From Phytophthora sp. 'mugwort' (taxonomy: Eukaryota; Oomycota; Peronosporomycetes; Peronosporales; Peronosporaceae): a stretch of 64,000 nt of DNA. The notes beneath the pieces are model-generated. The model was not told the DNA's origin. It saw nothing but the letters and a program-made list of their open reading frames with translations, and did no database searches. The position numbers and the translations under genes are program-made. Shown piece by piece: positions 30,334 through 41,039 of the stretch. Within the stretch, counting starts at the first letter, position 1; the number at the start of each line of letters is the position of its first letter. The stretch lies in NCBI GenBank assembly GCA_033558025.1, contig JAUCEF010000003.1, forward strand, positions 3,250,001 through 3,314,000, written 5' to 3'.

Positions 30334-31943
30334 TTCTTAGGCGATGTACCTGCATGCTGTTCGACTTACAATTATGGTTCCGAGACTTGGTCGGAAGTAC
30401 AGGCGTCGGGCCTGAGCCACGGGACCTCGAATGAGAACTATAGGCAAGCTCGGACCTCGCCGAAGTTATGAATCCGCACGGGTTGGAACTCTGGCACATT
30501 AGACTCAGTACTTAAGTACTGTTCGACGCTATGTCATGAGCTCGTTTAAAGCAAATAGAGAAATGATAACTCTTGGAACATCGACTTAAGAAAAACCTTA
30601 TCTGGGTATGGCATGGTCGATGCAAACGATCGTGTAGGGGAGTAGCACACACGTACGGAGAAGACGATTTTCGGCCGAATACACGCTTGAAATGTACTAA
30701 GTTCGATACGCGAAAGCACGTGAACGATCCAGTCGACTGATGTCGAGAGCTGTCAAAACTGGGGAATAGCTCCTCGCGCTTGCGCTGTGAGGACTGACAA
30801 TTGAGGATGAAGCCGATGCCGTAGCAGCGAGTTCTTGTCGAACATTTCCATTCCGAATGCTGCAGAATCAGCCCTACCATCACGGGAATTCATGCCGTGC
30901 TGTTTAGTCAACAAAATATTTTCAACACCATAGGGGGTAACCCGCTTCACCGGGAGCCTGCTGCCACCCCCTTCCGGCTCCAGCACGCGAAGTTAACTCT
31001 CCAACAGCCCGCAATCGATCGATAGGACCACCGCAGTGGTGCCAGTAGTATATTTGATCTGCGAGGGAGAGAGTTTGACGACGTGTAGCGGTGCGGGCTG
31101 CACTTTGACGCATTGCCTCCAGTCTATCGTGCGATACAAACAAGCAAAAGAGGTCTCATAAATAGGGAACATACCGCAACAGGAATACTTGAGCACCCCC
31201 GGGCTTCGATTCGGCAATGACTCGGGCAGTGGAGCGGTTAACTCGCTCTGTCTCTTGCGCTGCTGACGTACTTGGCGGGATGGGGGGTCGTCACGACGCC
31301 TGGATCAGTAACAATTGCGTGTCACGATCGGCAATTAACTTTTATATGAATTGCACAGTATAGTACTGTAGTAAATATTCTCAGGGGCGTTGCCCTCGGC
31401 ATTCAATACGAAGGTTGTTATCAGACCCCTTCGCGCATAAATTTGATTCATTCTGCCCTGTCCTCTGTGCGATTTCTCATGGTCGAGCGCGCGGTCCTTA
31501 CCGCGACCTGGATCTCGACCTGTCCGTGACATGTCCATTTAGCTGGAGATTCCGCTCGTCGGGTCTTTGTCCGCCTTAGTGTCCGATCGACGACATTCCA
31601 GGGTGCTTGGCATTTGGTTACTAACAAATTGTTAGGGGAACGTCCGCCCACCTCAACGCCACAACATACAAAACTCTATTGATTGCAGTGACTTCTCCAT
31701 GGAGAATCTCCATACGTAGCGAGCGATTCGACACTGTCGAGTGAAGACCGACTGGGGTAAAAACACCAAGCAACCAGTGTTATTGTTCTACGGAATGCAT
31801 AGGGAAGGACAAAATGTGTGATTGGTCCGTTATTTCCTGTAATTGCGCATAGCCGGGTCAGTAAAATCAGTACCCCCAAACAAGAGATTTTGGCATACCT
31901 AAATTACACCAAATCGGGTTAACTACCATCACTCCTTATCCGT
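30334..31943. other. Degenerate intergenic region, no gene supported
   Basis: Only short overlapping frames, mostly minus strand (for example 30512-30883, 30993-31217, 31335-31538). They read like eroded repeat sequence. No catalytic motif seen. Confidence 0.4.
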
Positions 31944-31988
31944 TTGGCCAACAGTACGTGGCTCCAGTGGCGTGAGACCTCAGCCTCC

Positions 31989-32006
31989 CCTTCATTCCTC
32001 GATTTG
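31989..32006 (+). promoter_or_regulatory. Oomycete initiator (Inr)-like element
   Basis: TTCATTCCTCGATTTGC fits the oomycete core promoter pattern (a TCATTYY core followed by an A/T-rich CAWTTT-like part). It lies about 50 bases before the pyrophosphatase ATG. Confidence 0.55.
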
Positions 32007-32054
32007 CTGGCTCCCGTGCCCAAGTCCAAAGAAGACCATCACTCTCGAGTCAAG

Positions 32055-33728
32055 ATGGCCTCTACCATCGCGTCGTTCGCCAACTTCCTCAAGCAGTCCA
32101 AGGCCCACGCTGTAGACAACCGCGAGGTCCTGATCGCTGGCGTGTTGTACAAGAAACCGGAGCGCAACTCGCTGCTCTGGAAGAAACGCTACTGTGTCAT
32201 CTACAAGGGCGAGCTGCAGATCGTTTACTTCCTGTCGCTTGAGGATTTTGAGAAGCGCGCTATCCGCGGCAAGATTCCCTTCAGTTCGGTCCACGCATGG
32301 GATGGTAAACCTAATGGCTTCCAGTTCTACACTCCCAGCGACAACTGCTTCCGTGTGTACACAGAGGCGGCCGAGGACCAACTCAAGTGGCTCGAAACCA
32401 TGCAGAAATGCCTCGACAACGCCCCCGACAAGAAGGACGGAGAAAAGGTTGAGTACGCGCGTCCCGTAGCCTCGTCCCCTTCGTCCTCCCCCAAGGGCGC
32501 AGGCTTCCGCGCCAAGCGTAGCGACTCGTGGCGTGAGGAGGACCCCGATGTGCTCTCCATGGCCGTCGAACTCGAGGACCTTCGCAGTGAGGTGACCACG
32601 CTCAAGGCCGAGGTCGCCAGTTATGAGCAGGCTGAGAAGCGCTACGGCACCGAGATCTCGGCCGCCCGCACGCGTCGCGGCTCTGTGCTGGACGACGGCA
32701 CTGAGCTCAACATCGAGCCCCGTGAAATGGAGCGTATGCGCGCCATCTTTAACCTCTTCGACGTGCAGGGCAACGGCTTCATCAGCGAGGACGACCTCTT
32801 GGACCTGCACGCCAAGCTGGGTGAGCCCATCTCGAACGAGGACGCCCGTGAGGCCATCTCGTATATGCACAGCAAGTCCACCACGGGTCAGATCGACTTC
32901 AACTCGTTTATGAAGTGGTGGAACGACGACCATGCTGCCGACAACCAGACGGAAGCCATGCGCCGCTACCAGGCCAAGTTCAAATTTCTCAAGGCGCGTA
33001 TTGCTAACCCGGAGGTCGGCAACATTGAGACGGAGGCCGTCGGTGCCTTCCCGAGCTTTGAGTTCCGCGTCAATTTTTACCACACAGGACCCAATGGCGA
33101 GCGCCAGCAGATCTCCCCGTGGCACGATATCCCGCTTTACAACCCGGACGGCACGGTCAACTTTATCTGCGAGATCCCCAAGTGGACCCGTAAGAAAATG
33201 GAGATTGCCACGGGCGAGCCCTTCAACCCCATTAAACAGGACACCAAGAACGGCAAGCTGCGCGAGTACGGCTGGGGCGAGATGATGTTCAACTACGGTG
33301 CCATGCCGCAGACATGGGAGGATCCTTCTCACGTAACGGAGGGCACGGGCTGTGTTGGCGACAACGATCCGATTGATGTCGTGGAGATTGGCACTAAGCA
33401 GTGGCGCACAGGCTCCATCGTTCAGGTTAAGATCCTTGGTGTGCTCGCCCTGATTGACGACAACGAGACTGACTGGAAGGTCATTTGCATTAACGTAGAG
33501 GACAATTACGCGCCACTCATTAATGACGTAGCGGACATTGAGGCGCACATGCCGGGCTGCATCACGGCCATCCACGACTGGCTCCGCGACTACAAGCTGC
33601 CCCAGGTAAACAAGTACGGCTACGATGACAAGTGCATGGGCCGCGACTTTGCCGAGGCCACTGTGGCCGAGACCCACGAGTTCTGGAAGCTACTTATCGA
33701 GCAGCGCGGCGGCCAGGCCACCGTCTAA
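32055..33728 (+). CDS. PH domain-EF hand-inorganic pyrophosphatase fusion
   Basis: Single-exon gene of 557 residues. The ATG at 32055 (MASTIASFANF) is preferred over the longer non-ATG frame. Domain order: PH domain (about 25-120, GVLYKKPERNSLLWKKRYCV), Ser-rich linker, short coiled coil (about 170-205), EF-hand region with loop DVQGNGFISEDD (about 235) and a second weaker hand, then family I soluble pyrophosphatase (about 315-557) with EYGWGEMMFNYG and the signature DNDPIDVVEIG (about 435). It hydrolyses pyrophosphate to phosphate with Mg2+. The PH part may bring it to membranes or phosphoinositides, and calcium may modulate it. Strong GC-rich codon use and no disruption indicate an active gene. 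Confidence 0.93.
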   Translation: MASTIASFANFLKQSKAHAVDNREVLIAGVLYKKPERNSLLWKKRYCVIYKGELQIVYFLSLEDFEKRAIRGKIPFSSVHAWDGKPNGFQFYTPSDNCFRVYTEAAEDQLKWLETMQKCLDNAPDKKDGEKVEYARPVASSPSSSPKGAGFRAKRSDSWREEDPDVLSMAVELEDLRSEVTTLKAEVASYEQAEKRYGTEISAARTRRGSVLDDGTELNIEPREMERMRAIFNLFDVQGNGFISEDDLLDLHAKLGEPISNEDAREAISYMHSKSTTGQIDFNSFMKWWNDDHAADNQTEAMRRYQAKFKFLKARIANPEVGNIETEAVGAFPSFEFRVNFYHTGPNGERQQISPWHDIPLYNPDGTVNFICEIPKWTRKKMEIATGEPFNPIKQDTKNGKLREYGWGEMMFNYGAMPQTWEDPSHVTEGTGCVGDNDPIDVVEIGTKQWRTGSIVQVKILGVLALIDDNETDWKVICINVEDNYAPLINDVADIEAHMPGCITAIHDWLRDYKLPQVNKYGYDDKCMGRDFAEATVAETHEFWKLLIEQRGGQATV

Positions 33729-34361
33729 ATTGCCCAGAACTCTCTTTTAGCCACTCGTGCTGGAGGAATCGTAGACAGAAGCAAGCATTAGGATGCTGGA
33801 CTATGTGTAAAACACCGACAAAAATGAACAACCCCTGGTTCTTCAAAACACGCTGAGCGCTTTGCTCATTGCGCTCGCCCACCTCAGTATCTTCAATGGA
33901 TTCGTGCGTATGTGCGACGGCTTGGATTCCGATTCCCCCTATGTGAGCTTGTGACTGCGATCGGATCCCGACTATAACCCATCAGCTCTCTGGCCAAGGT
34001 CACTTACAGTCTCTTGCAGCTCTGGATTCGCGTTCTGAGCCTCGCTCGACACCAAGAAAAGCGCGTCTTGTCGCCGCTGAAAATATCGCCTTGATGGACT
34101 TTGCCTAAAAAGTCGCTGGCGTTGGTCGCTGCAAATAACACACGTGCCGCTATGCTGAAAATGGAAGTTGAAGGCCAACGTGGGTTGTCCGGTGACTACC
34201 GTTGATGGGCGGCTGGGTTCAGCCTCGTCCTCGACCTAAAACGCTCCAAGGTCGACGACTATCAGATGGGCGGCTGTTCTCTACCATAACCAAGCTTGGA
34301 GTCATTCAGGAATCTGCCCCGGTCGTGATTATATCGAGAGACACAAGAGCAGTCAGTCGCC
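33729..34361. other. Intergenic between pyrophosphatase and PIP kinase
   Basis: No supported gene. A weak initiator-like GTCATTCAGGAATC is at about 34301, some 60 bases before the next start. Both flanking genes are on the plus strand. Confidence 0.4.
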
Positions 34362-36371
34362 ATGTCCATGGACTTTGTCCTGCCAGTTGGACACGAACTC
34401 GTCGATAACATGAAGGATGCCGCGCCAGTGCTGCTGGCAGTCAAGGCGGCTCCACCGTCATATGATCGCCGAAGACCCAGATCCCCGTCGTCGAAGAGCA
34501 GCCGACCGGCGTCACCAACCTGCATCGAGAGCGATGGGATGGGAACCAGCAGCTCCATGATCACGTCAAGCACCACATCCGTATCTACCTCGACATTCGC
34601 AGCGCTCGATATGACTACGATGACTGAGAATTCAAACGCTTCCGAGGCTGAACCCGTTTCACCGAAGGCTTTCGAGAAAGCAAATACAAAGACGAACCTG
34701 TCGATTCTAGAAAAACGCATGCGCATTGGGAAGACAAAGCTCGGCCACACGCGGTACAAGAACGTCGAACGCAGCTTCAAGCCTCCTGAGGGCAATGTGA
34801 TAAACCTTCAGCACGAGCAGTACGCGCTTACGTACGGTATGATGTGTGGCATCCGAGATTCGGCTGGACTTCAGAAGCCGTTCAAGCAGCGTCTGACAAT
34901 GGATGACTTTATGCTTGTGGACAAGAAGATTTTTCCTGCTAATTCACAGCTCCAGCACCCGTTTAAGTTTAAAGATTACTCGCCTGACGTGTTCCGTCAA
35001 GTGCGTCGTCGTTTCGGAATCGACTTGGCCGATTATATGCTCACACTTAGCGGAGACTTTAACTTTATCGAGTTCATGTCGAACTCCAAGTCGGGTCAGT
35101 TTTTCTTCTACTCCCATGACGGCCGATTCATGATCAAGACGCAGACAAAGGATGAGTCGAAATTCCTTCGCCGCATCCTGCCGCACTACTACAAATTCGT
35201 CATGGAGAACCCCAACACGCTGATCACCCGCTTCTACGGCATGCACCGCGTCAAGATGCACCACCTGCGGAGGAAAACGCACTTTGTTATCATGGCCAGT
35301 GTTTTCGATACGGAGTTGGATATTCACGCGCGCTTCGACCTGAAAGGCTCGCGTGTCGGACGTCATGCTTCTCCGAAGGAGCACCAGCGAGGCAGTGCCG
35401 GTGTGTTGAAAGACAACGACCTGCTGGAGAAGGGGTTCCATCTGCAAATGGGCGTGGCTCGACGAGCCATTTTCTTGGTTCAGTTGCGGAAAGACGTCGA
35501 GTTTCTTAAGCGAATGAAGATCATGGATTATAGCTTACTCATCGGCGTGCACGACTCAGGATGCGAGCTACAGAACGACTTGTACACTGGTACACCAATG
35601 AGTGACAGTTCCGAGAGTGTGACATCACAACAAGGGGGGATTTCCATATCCCTGCCTACTTCTCCTGCTGGCTCAGACCCTGGATTCGCTATGGCAGTTC
35701 CTCAAACGCGACCAATTCGCTCATCGTCCATGCCAGAAGATGATATTCAGCTGCAACCGCCTCCAGTTCCCAACGCGATTTCGTCAATTCAGACACGACT
35801 CGCACTTTCCCCTCCGAACACTCCCACGTGGAGTGACGGCTGCATGGACCTAGACCTGGACTCGGATAATGACTCGGAAACGAGCAGCGACGGTGGCTTT
35901 GGAATTAGCTTTGGGAATGCCTTTGGAGATTTTTCCTTACCAGCAAACCGCAGCTCTGGATCTTTGCCGTCAACACCGAAAGGAGGATCAACCATGGCCC
36001 CGTTATCCCCTCGTCTTCTCGACACAGCAGCATACGCAGAGTACGCCCAGTCGGTCTTCTGCAAGGATGAGGGTGGCATCTACGGACGTGACCGCCACGG
36101 TCGGAAGAACGGATTCGTGTATTTCTTGGGCATCATCGACATCTTGCAACAGTACAACACGCGCAAGATCGCCGAGACGTTTATCAAGGGTCTGCGTCAC
36201 AACCGAAAGCAGATCTCCTCTGTAAACCCAGACTTCTACGGCGACCGGTTCATCGAGTTCATGGAGAAGCACGTGGTGCAGGACGATACACTGATCTCCC
36301 CACGACCAAGACCTTCTTCATCTTCTACTGCCATTTTGGACACCCTCCCAATTGAGGAGGAGGCTTGCTGA
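34362..36371 (+). CDS. Phosphatidylinositol-phosphate kinase (PIPK)
   Basis: Single-exon gene of 669 residues. A Ser/Thr-rich N-terminal tail (1-110) precedes the PIPK catalytic domain: KFKDYSPDVFRQVR, SGDFNFIEFMSNSKSGQFFF (about 228-248), the ATP-binding Lys in RFMIKTQTKDE, GMHRVKM, RFDLKGSRVGR, MDYSLLIGVHD (about 388) and, after an insert, YFLGIIDILQQYNTRK with the metal-binding Asp (about 588) and NPDFYGDRFIEFM. A Ser/Pro-rich insert of about 160 residues (about 395-555) splits the C-lobe. It has no GPCR-like membrane segments, unlike the GPCR-PIPK fusions known from oomycetes. It makes phosphoinositide bisphosphates from monophosphates; exact substrate preference cannot be read with certainty. 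Confidence 0.93.
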   Translation: MSMDFVLPVGHELVDNMKDAAPVLLAVKAAPPSYDRRRPRSPSSKSSRPASPTCIESDGMGTSSSMITSSTTSVSTSTFAALDMTTMTENSNASEAEPVSPKAFEKANTKTNLSILEKRMRIGKTKLGHTRYKNVERSFKPPEGNVINLQHEQYALTYGMMCGIRDSAGLQKPFKQRLTMDDFMLVDKKIFPANSQLQHPFKFKDYSPDVFRQVRRRFGIDLADYMLTLSGDFNFIEFMSNSKSGQFFFYSHDGRFMIKTQTKDESKFLRRILPHYYKFVMENPNTLITRFYGMHRVKMHHLRRKTHFVIMASVFDTELDIHARFDLKGSRVGRHASPKEHQRGSAGVLKDNDLLEKGFHLQMGVARRAIFLVQLRKDVEFLKRMKIMDYSLLIGVHDSGCELQNDLYTGTPMSDSSESVTSQQGGISISLPTSPAGSDPGFAMAVPQTRPIRSSSMPEDDIQLQPPPVPNAISSIQTRLALSPPNTPTWSDGCMDLDLDSDNDSETSSDGGFGISFGNAFGDFSLPANRSSGSLPSTPKGGSTMAPLSPRLLDTAAYAEYAQSVFCKDEGGIYGRDRHGRKNGFVYFLGIIDILQQYNTRKIAETFIKGLRHNRKQISSVNPDFYGDRFIEFMEKHVVQDDTLISPRPRPSSSSTAILDTLPIEEEAC

Positions 36372-37472
36372 GAACAGATCATTAGAACTAAACTTTAGTG
36401 AAAGGGAAAGTATTTACATCATTTAGTTCCATGATCCGCATTGAAGTCAGCAGACTGACTAACTATTTGTCGTTTTAAGTCTACAGTACTCATCGACACC
36501 ATAGATTACCCTACTATTGTGTATGTGCGTTACCTCCCAGTATTATTTGCTCGTGTGCACCGCTCACACCATAACATAACTGAAACTACAATACGCCGAA
36601 TGCTGGAGGAAAATGCCAGCCAGCGGTGATGCGTCCAACCATACCAGTGTTAAGTCTATACCTGCGACCCCGACAGCTCGAATCGAACTTTGTGTTGTAG
36701 ATTTAATTTCCCTGATGGTCTGGTGGCATTACTCAAGGACATGAATCACGCACGTGATGAGTAGATTTGCTCGGTACCAGATGCTATTATCCATGACAAG
36801 ACAGCAACTCCTCCTGTGACGCAGACGTCTGCTTCAGCATCGCAGTCTTTTCCTGTCGGTGCGTTGTCCAAATTAGTAGCCACCCTACAAATTGATAAAC
36901 CCGAAGACGGACCCTTCTAGGGACGATCCCCATTACGAGGAGCTGACAACGATTGTTTGGCTTTCATGAAATCGTAAAAACACAAAGAATTGATAAAACA
37001 TTTCCATTTTGCTGGAAGAGACCTACCAGTTGGTACGAACCACTACGCTGTAGTAACAGGAAGTTGTACCGATCAGAGCGTTGAGACGAGGCGTTTTGAT
37101 CAACGTGTCTGGCATCTTCAAACTCCTTGAGTGATAGAAGTGGCACGTGGTAAGTCGGATGACATTGTTCTAGGTCCCACAAACTACATTGCAGAGAGAG
37201 TTTGACGCCTCGGTGACGCACGGCTGAGGGCGAGTAGACTGAGGCTTTTAAAGTTGTTGTGAAGCGGCCTCTCCGAATCAATCACCATCAAATTACCGAC
37301 TATTGCTGAAAGCGACCTCGACTTCGACTTCCCATTAGCTTAATATACGTCCAACACGTTATTTAGGGGGCAGTTTATCGTACAGCGACAAATCAGTTCG
37401 CTAATGAATACTTGTTTGTCTTAGCCATCGTTCCTGCTCCCCATCGCCGGCATACGTCTGAAGATACTTTGA
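36372..37472. other. Intergenic, possible decayed coding near 36.7 kb
   Basis: A plus-strand reading at about 36700-36920 (DGLVALLKDMNHA, VGALSKLVATLQIDKPEDG) seems protein-like but has a stop and no known domain. The minus frame 36964-37281 is not recognised. Confidence 0.3.
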
Positions 37473-37474
37473 TA

Positions 37475-39235
37475 CAGACAACTCACAGTTGTGTGACTTA
37501 CAGATGAGGCACAAATCGAGTTGTCGCACATCGGTTCAAGGAACAGAAATGCCAATAGTGAAATCAAGATAAAATTGTTATCTCACAGTTATATAACACA
37601 GGAACACAGGAGCACAAAATGACTGGTCGTCAGTGGATTTTGATGATTTTAGCCGACTACTGCGCTTCATTCTTGGATTTTCCAACATGCCATCCCGCAT
37701 TTGCCTCACGATAGACGAAAAGAACAAGATCAGAGCCCACCACGAGGCCAATTTCAGACCTGACGCAACAGGCATTGAGTGATTGGACTCTTCGCACGCT
37801 GGGGAAGCATGTCAAACGCTCGACAATCAGCAAGATTCTTCGTACAAAGCAAGAAAATCACGCCAATCCGCAGGCAAAACGCAAGCAAGCTGGTCGGTTT
37901 GAAGCGATGGAGAAGCAATTGTTCGAATGGTTTGTGTCGGTACAAGCCCGCGGTATGCATCAGTGACGCCATCATCTGGACGAAAGCGAACGAACTGCTT
38001 GGTCCCGACCAATCCGTGTCCTCGTCGTGGGTGACGAGGTTCAAACAGCGCCATGGCATCAAGTCTCATTGAATGCGTGAAGAGGCTGCAAGTGTTGCTG
38101 TGCATGAGCTTGAGGCACAACGGAAAGAATTGATGGACCTGTTAGATGAGTATGATCCACGAGACGTCTATAATATGGACGAAACGGGTCTATATTTTTG
38201 CATGGAGCCTAACCAAACGCTTGCAACACGGCCGATTGCCGGTCACAAGAAGGACAAAGCTCGCATCACCGTTGCTTTGTGTTGCAACATGGACGGGAGC
38301 GAGAAGCTTGAGCCACTTGTGATTCATCGGTACCTCAATCCTCGGTGTTTTAAGGGCGTGGACAAGTCAAAGCTATCAGTTCAATTTTTGGCCAATAAAA
38401 AAGCGTGGATGACTGCCGTGTTCTTCACTGATTGGTTGAAATTGGTGAACTTGAAGATGCATGGACGGAGGGTGCTGCTTCTCATTGATAATGCACCGTG
38501 TCACGTTGACATCGAGCTCGCAAAGGTTCGTGTACACTTCCTACCTGCCAATACCACATCCTACTTGCAACCAATGGATGCGGGTATTATCAAGAATTTT
38601 AAACTGCATTACCGTTGCACCTTTGTGCAGTGGACACTCGACCAAATCACTGCCGACGCTTGCACCAAAATCGACTTGTTGACAGCGATTCGCATGATTG
38701 TTCAGGCTTGGAACGCTGTCAATCCGTCTACTATTCGGAATTGTTGGGCACATACTGGGATCATCCAACCTGCGATTGTGTGTGCTCTGAAGCAGCTGAA
38801 CGAACCGAAGGGCATCTGTTATTCGTCTGAGTTGGACGCGCTGATCGGCAAGCTGTCACTCGCTGATCCCATGCCTGCTGAAGACTATCTGGAATGCGAC
38901 AGCGTCTGCCCGGAATGGGAACCAGATGATCAAGATCTGGATGTCTTTGACCCGATCGAAGACGAGGACGATGAGAATCAACCTATGTCGGATCGCGACG
39001 CACTCAATGCATGTATCCAGTTGTCAACGTATGCGTTTGCCAATGAAATTGAGTGCCAGGGGCTCAACGACATCATTAGTGCCAGTAGAAAACTCCTTCT
39101 TGGTAATTTGCAACAGCAGAAAATAACTTACTACTTTGAGTAAAAAAAAATTGTGTGTCACTAATTCGTGTTCTGTCTGTAAGAACATCAGGTCATGCCC
39201 CGGCCCGATGTGGTTCTACAACTGTGAGTTGTCTG
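37475..39235 (+). mobile_element. pogo-like DNA transposon with exact ends
   Basis: Perfect 18-bp terminal inverted repeats, CAGACAACTCACAGTTGT at 37475-37492 and its reverse complement at 39218-39235, flanked by TA at 37473-37474 and 39236-39237. TA duplication and a CAG-starting repeat are typical of the pogo branch of Tc1/mariner. The 1761-bp element contains one transposase gene. Confidence 0.9.
37687..39143 (+). pseudogene. pogo-type transposase (CENP-B HTH + DDE)
   Basis: The N-terminal DNA-binding part spans three frames: LTIDEKNKIRAHHEAN, then TISKILRTKQE and FEAMEKQLFEWFVS, then SSSWVTRFKQRHGIKSH ending in TGA at 38071. The catalytic part is one open frame of 356 residues (38073-39143) with YNMDETGLYF (first Asp), LLLIDNAPCH (second Asp) and LPANTTSYLQPMDAGIIKNFK, where the third Asp lies in PMDAG. 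An acidic C-terminal tail (DQDLDVFDPIEDEDDE) follows. Few lesions and intact terminal repeats suggest a fairly recent insertion. This copy itself cannot make the full protein. Confidence 0.88.
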
Positions 39236-39559
39236 TATATCGCGAGTGGTCGCGTCGATAAATGCTGGGTGTTGTGGCAAAACGGCAACAACGACGAGCT
39301 GTACATCAGGCTGCGACCCAAAGCCCAAATGTTGTCAAGAGTTGGAATTCCTTGAACATTGACGAGCACTGGGCTAAAGTCAGCATCAAATTCAACCAGG
39401 GATTACAGTTGGCGAGCACTGGGCAATAATAAAATTTGTATTATTGTGCCTTTTAGATATTCTGCGCTTGTAATTCTGTCGAATTCTATCTATCTCTCGA
39501 CCCTAAAACCGGGCGCATTGTAATAATTCTAGCCTAAATCCGACCAAGCCGATAAAACA

Positions 39560-40450
39560 AAATCATCGCTAAAACGATGCCAGCGAGTGGTTCAGAACGC
39601 AACAAGGAGCGCAAAAGGTAAAAAGCAGCTGAAAGCGAAGTGGCAGCGGCTATGCTCTTGTTATTGTACTTACGCGTTGGTTTGTCTGCTTTACTGCTTG
39701 TTCTAGCTGGTGCTCTGTTAGTAGCTCGCCACCAGCCCTCAAGCCCGCTGTACTGGTTCACAGCGTCAAGATCTTCGACTCTAGTAAGTGATATACCCGA
39801 ATAATGCTTGCTCGGATCTGACGACTCACTCACACGCTTTGAGTGTATGCAGCTGGGCGCTGTTGTGACGACCAGATAGTGGAGTGAGCTGCTCAACTAC
39901 CCAAAGCAGGGGAAAGCGCTGGAGAACGTTGCGACGCGGCAACTGGAACGAATTGGCGGTAGTTCCGTAACTCTTTACTTGTGCAATGCGTTGATCTGAC
40001 CCCATTGTGATACTGTTTTACGTGATTGCTGGTCAGCGGTCAAACCGGTCGTGTGCGCCATTACCTATTGCAACACTGGCTTTTGTTGCACTCACACGCT
40101 AATGATATGCTGTGTTTATGCTTGATGTATAGGAACTATGCGCCTACCGCTGCCATCGACCATATTCGTGGTGCTAACGCTCAAGGTGGGTGAGCCTTTT
40201 GGTAGCAGCAGGACCATCTACGGGGCGCCGCAATCAATGAGCTCGCACTCGATGACGGCTACCTGGGTTTCCGAGCTCGTGTTCGCAGGTTGGTGGACAA
40301 GTTGAAGGAGATTGAGTGGCCTGCAGCTGGACCAATACTCCTCAAGCCTACCGCCGGCGCTCCGCAAACAAAGTTTGTTGTGTTAGCTGAGTCCGACGAG
40401 GAGCTAGTCGTGCAGCTTATATCTGCATGGAGCTGGCTGCTAAACGCAAG
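39560..40450 (+). other. Passenger coding-like stretch in the Tc1/mariner-like element
   Basis: A plus-strand frame at about 40226-40468 (INELALDDGYLGFRARVRRL, KFVVLAESDEELVVQL) reads like a soluble protein segment ending in a stop. Upstream frames at 39.6-39.9 kb on either strand are unassigned. Not recognised. Confidence 0.3.
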
Positions 40451-40707
40451 ACAGGGCACGATTTAGCTGCTTTATAGCATAGGAGTTTAATAAGATGCTG
40501 ATGTGTTTGTTATTCAATCTAAATTCATGTAGGCAAACCGCTTTCAAGTTAGAGTTGTACATCTATGTCAACAAGGTGTCTGCAACTACAACGATTCGTC
40601 GAGAAACAGAAGGACGGATAGCGGCGGCTACATCACCTATCGACGATCATCTCAGCACTCTTCCGTCTGACGATTAACTTGGGAAAGCATCGCGAGCATA
40701 CTGGGCA

Positions 40708-41016
40708 GTGAGTCACGCACGCCAGCCCGAACAATCTCCAGTGGTCATGCCGAGCAATCCAACGTTTACTCAACTGCAACGTATTGATGCTTTCCAGCGT
40801 GATGCTGACGTCGCAGCTCAAGATCGTGCAATAGCGCGCAAGTTCATGAAGGTTCGTTGCCGTCTTAACGGGGGCTTTGTGCCGCTTGAACTGCATGTTG
40901 CTGTTTTACGCGAGGCGTTGGGATTACCTGACTACGATCTTCGCCCCCCGTACCGTCCACTAGTGCCTAGTAGCGCCCCAGCAGATAATGTCGAAGACAC
41001 TGACCGGACCACATGA
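40708..41016 (+). CDS. Hypothetical protein inside the Tc1/mariner-like element
   Basis: Open frame of 102 residues (or 91 from the internal ATG at 40747, MPSNPTFTQLQR). The sequence is charged, with a helix RIDAFQRDADVAAQDRAIAR, and Pro-rich at the C-terminus. No known domain. It is convergent with the transposase gene and may be a passenger gene or an artefact. Confidence 0.3.
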   Translation: MSHARQPEQSPVVMPSNPTFTQLQRIDAFQRDADVAAQDRAIARKFMKVRCRLNGGFVPLELHVAVLREALGLPDYDLRPPYRPLVPSSAPADNVEDTDRTT

Positions 41017-41039
41017 GCGATGAAGGCATGAATTGAACA

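Noticed and set aside
31944..32054. Longer N-terminus for the pyrophosphatase from a non-ATG start
   Set aside because: There is no ATG, and an initiator-like motif lies inside this stretch, so the ATG at 32055 is more likely.
31992..33677. Long minus-strand open frame (561 codons) opposite the pyrophosphatase gene
   Set aside because: It is the antisense shadow of a GC-rich coding sequence; the plus strand encodes clear PH, EF-hand and pyrophosphatase domains.
34944..35447. Minus-strand frame opposite the PIP kinase
   Set aside because: Shadow of the PIPK catalytic domain; no own motifs.
36661..36700. tRNA-like box near GCTCGAATCGAAC
   Set aside because: No matching acceptor stem or D-arm around it.
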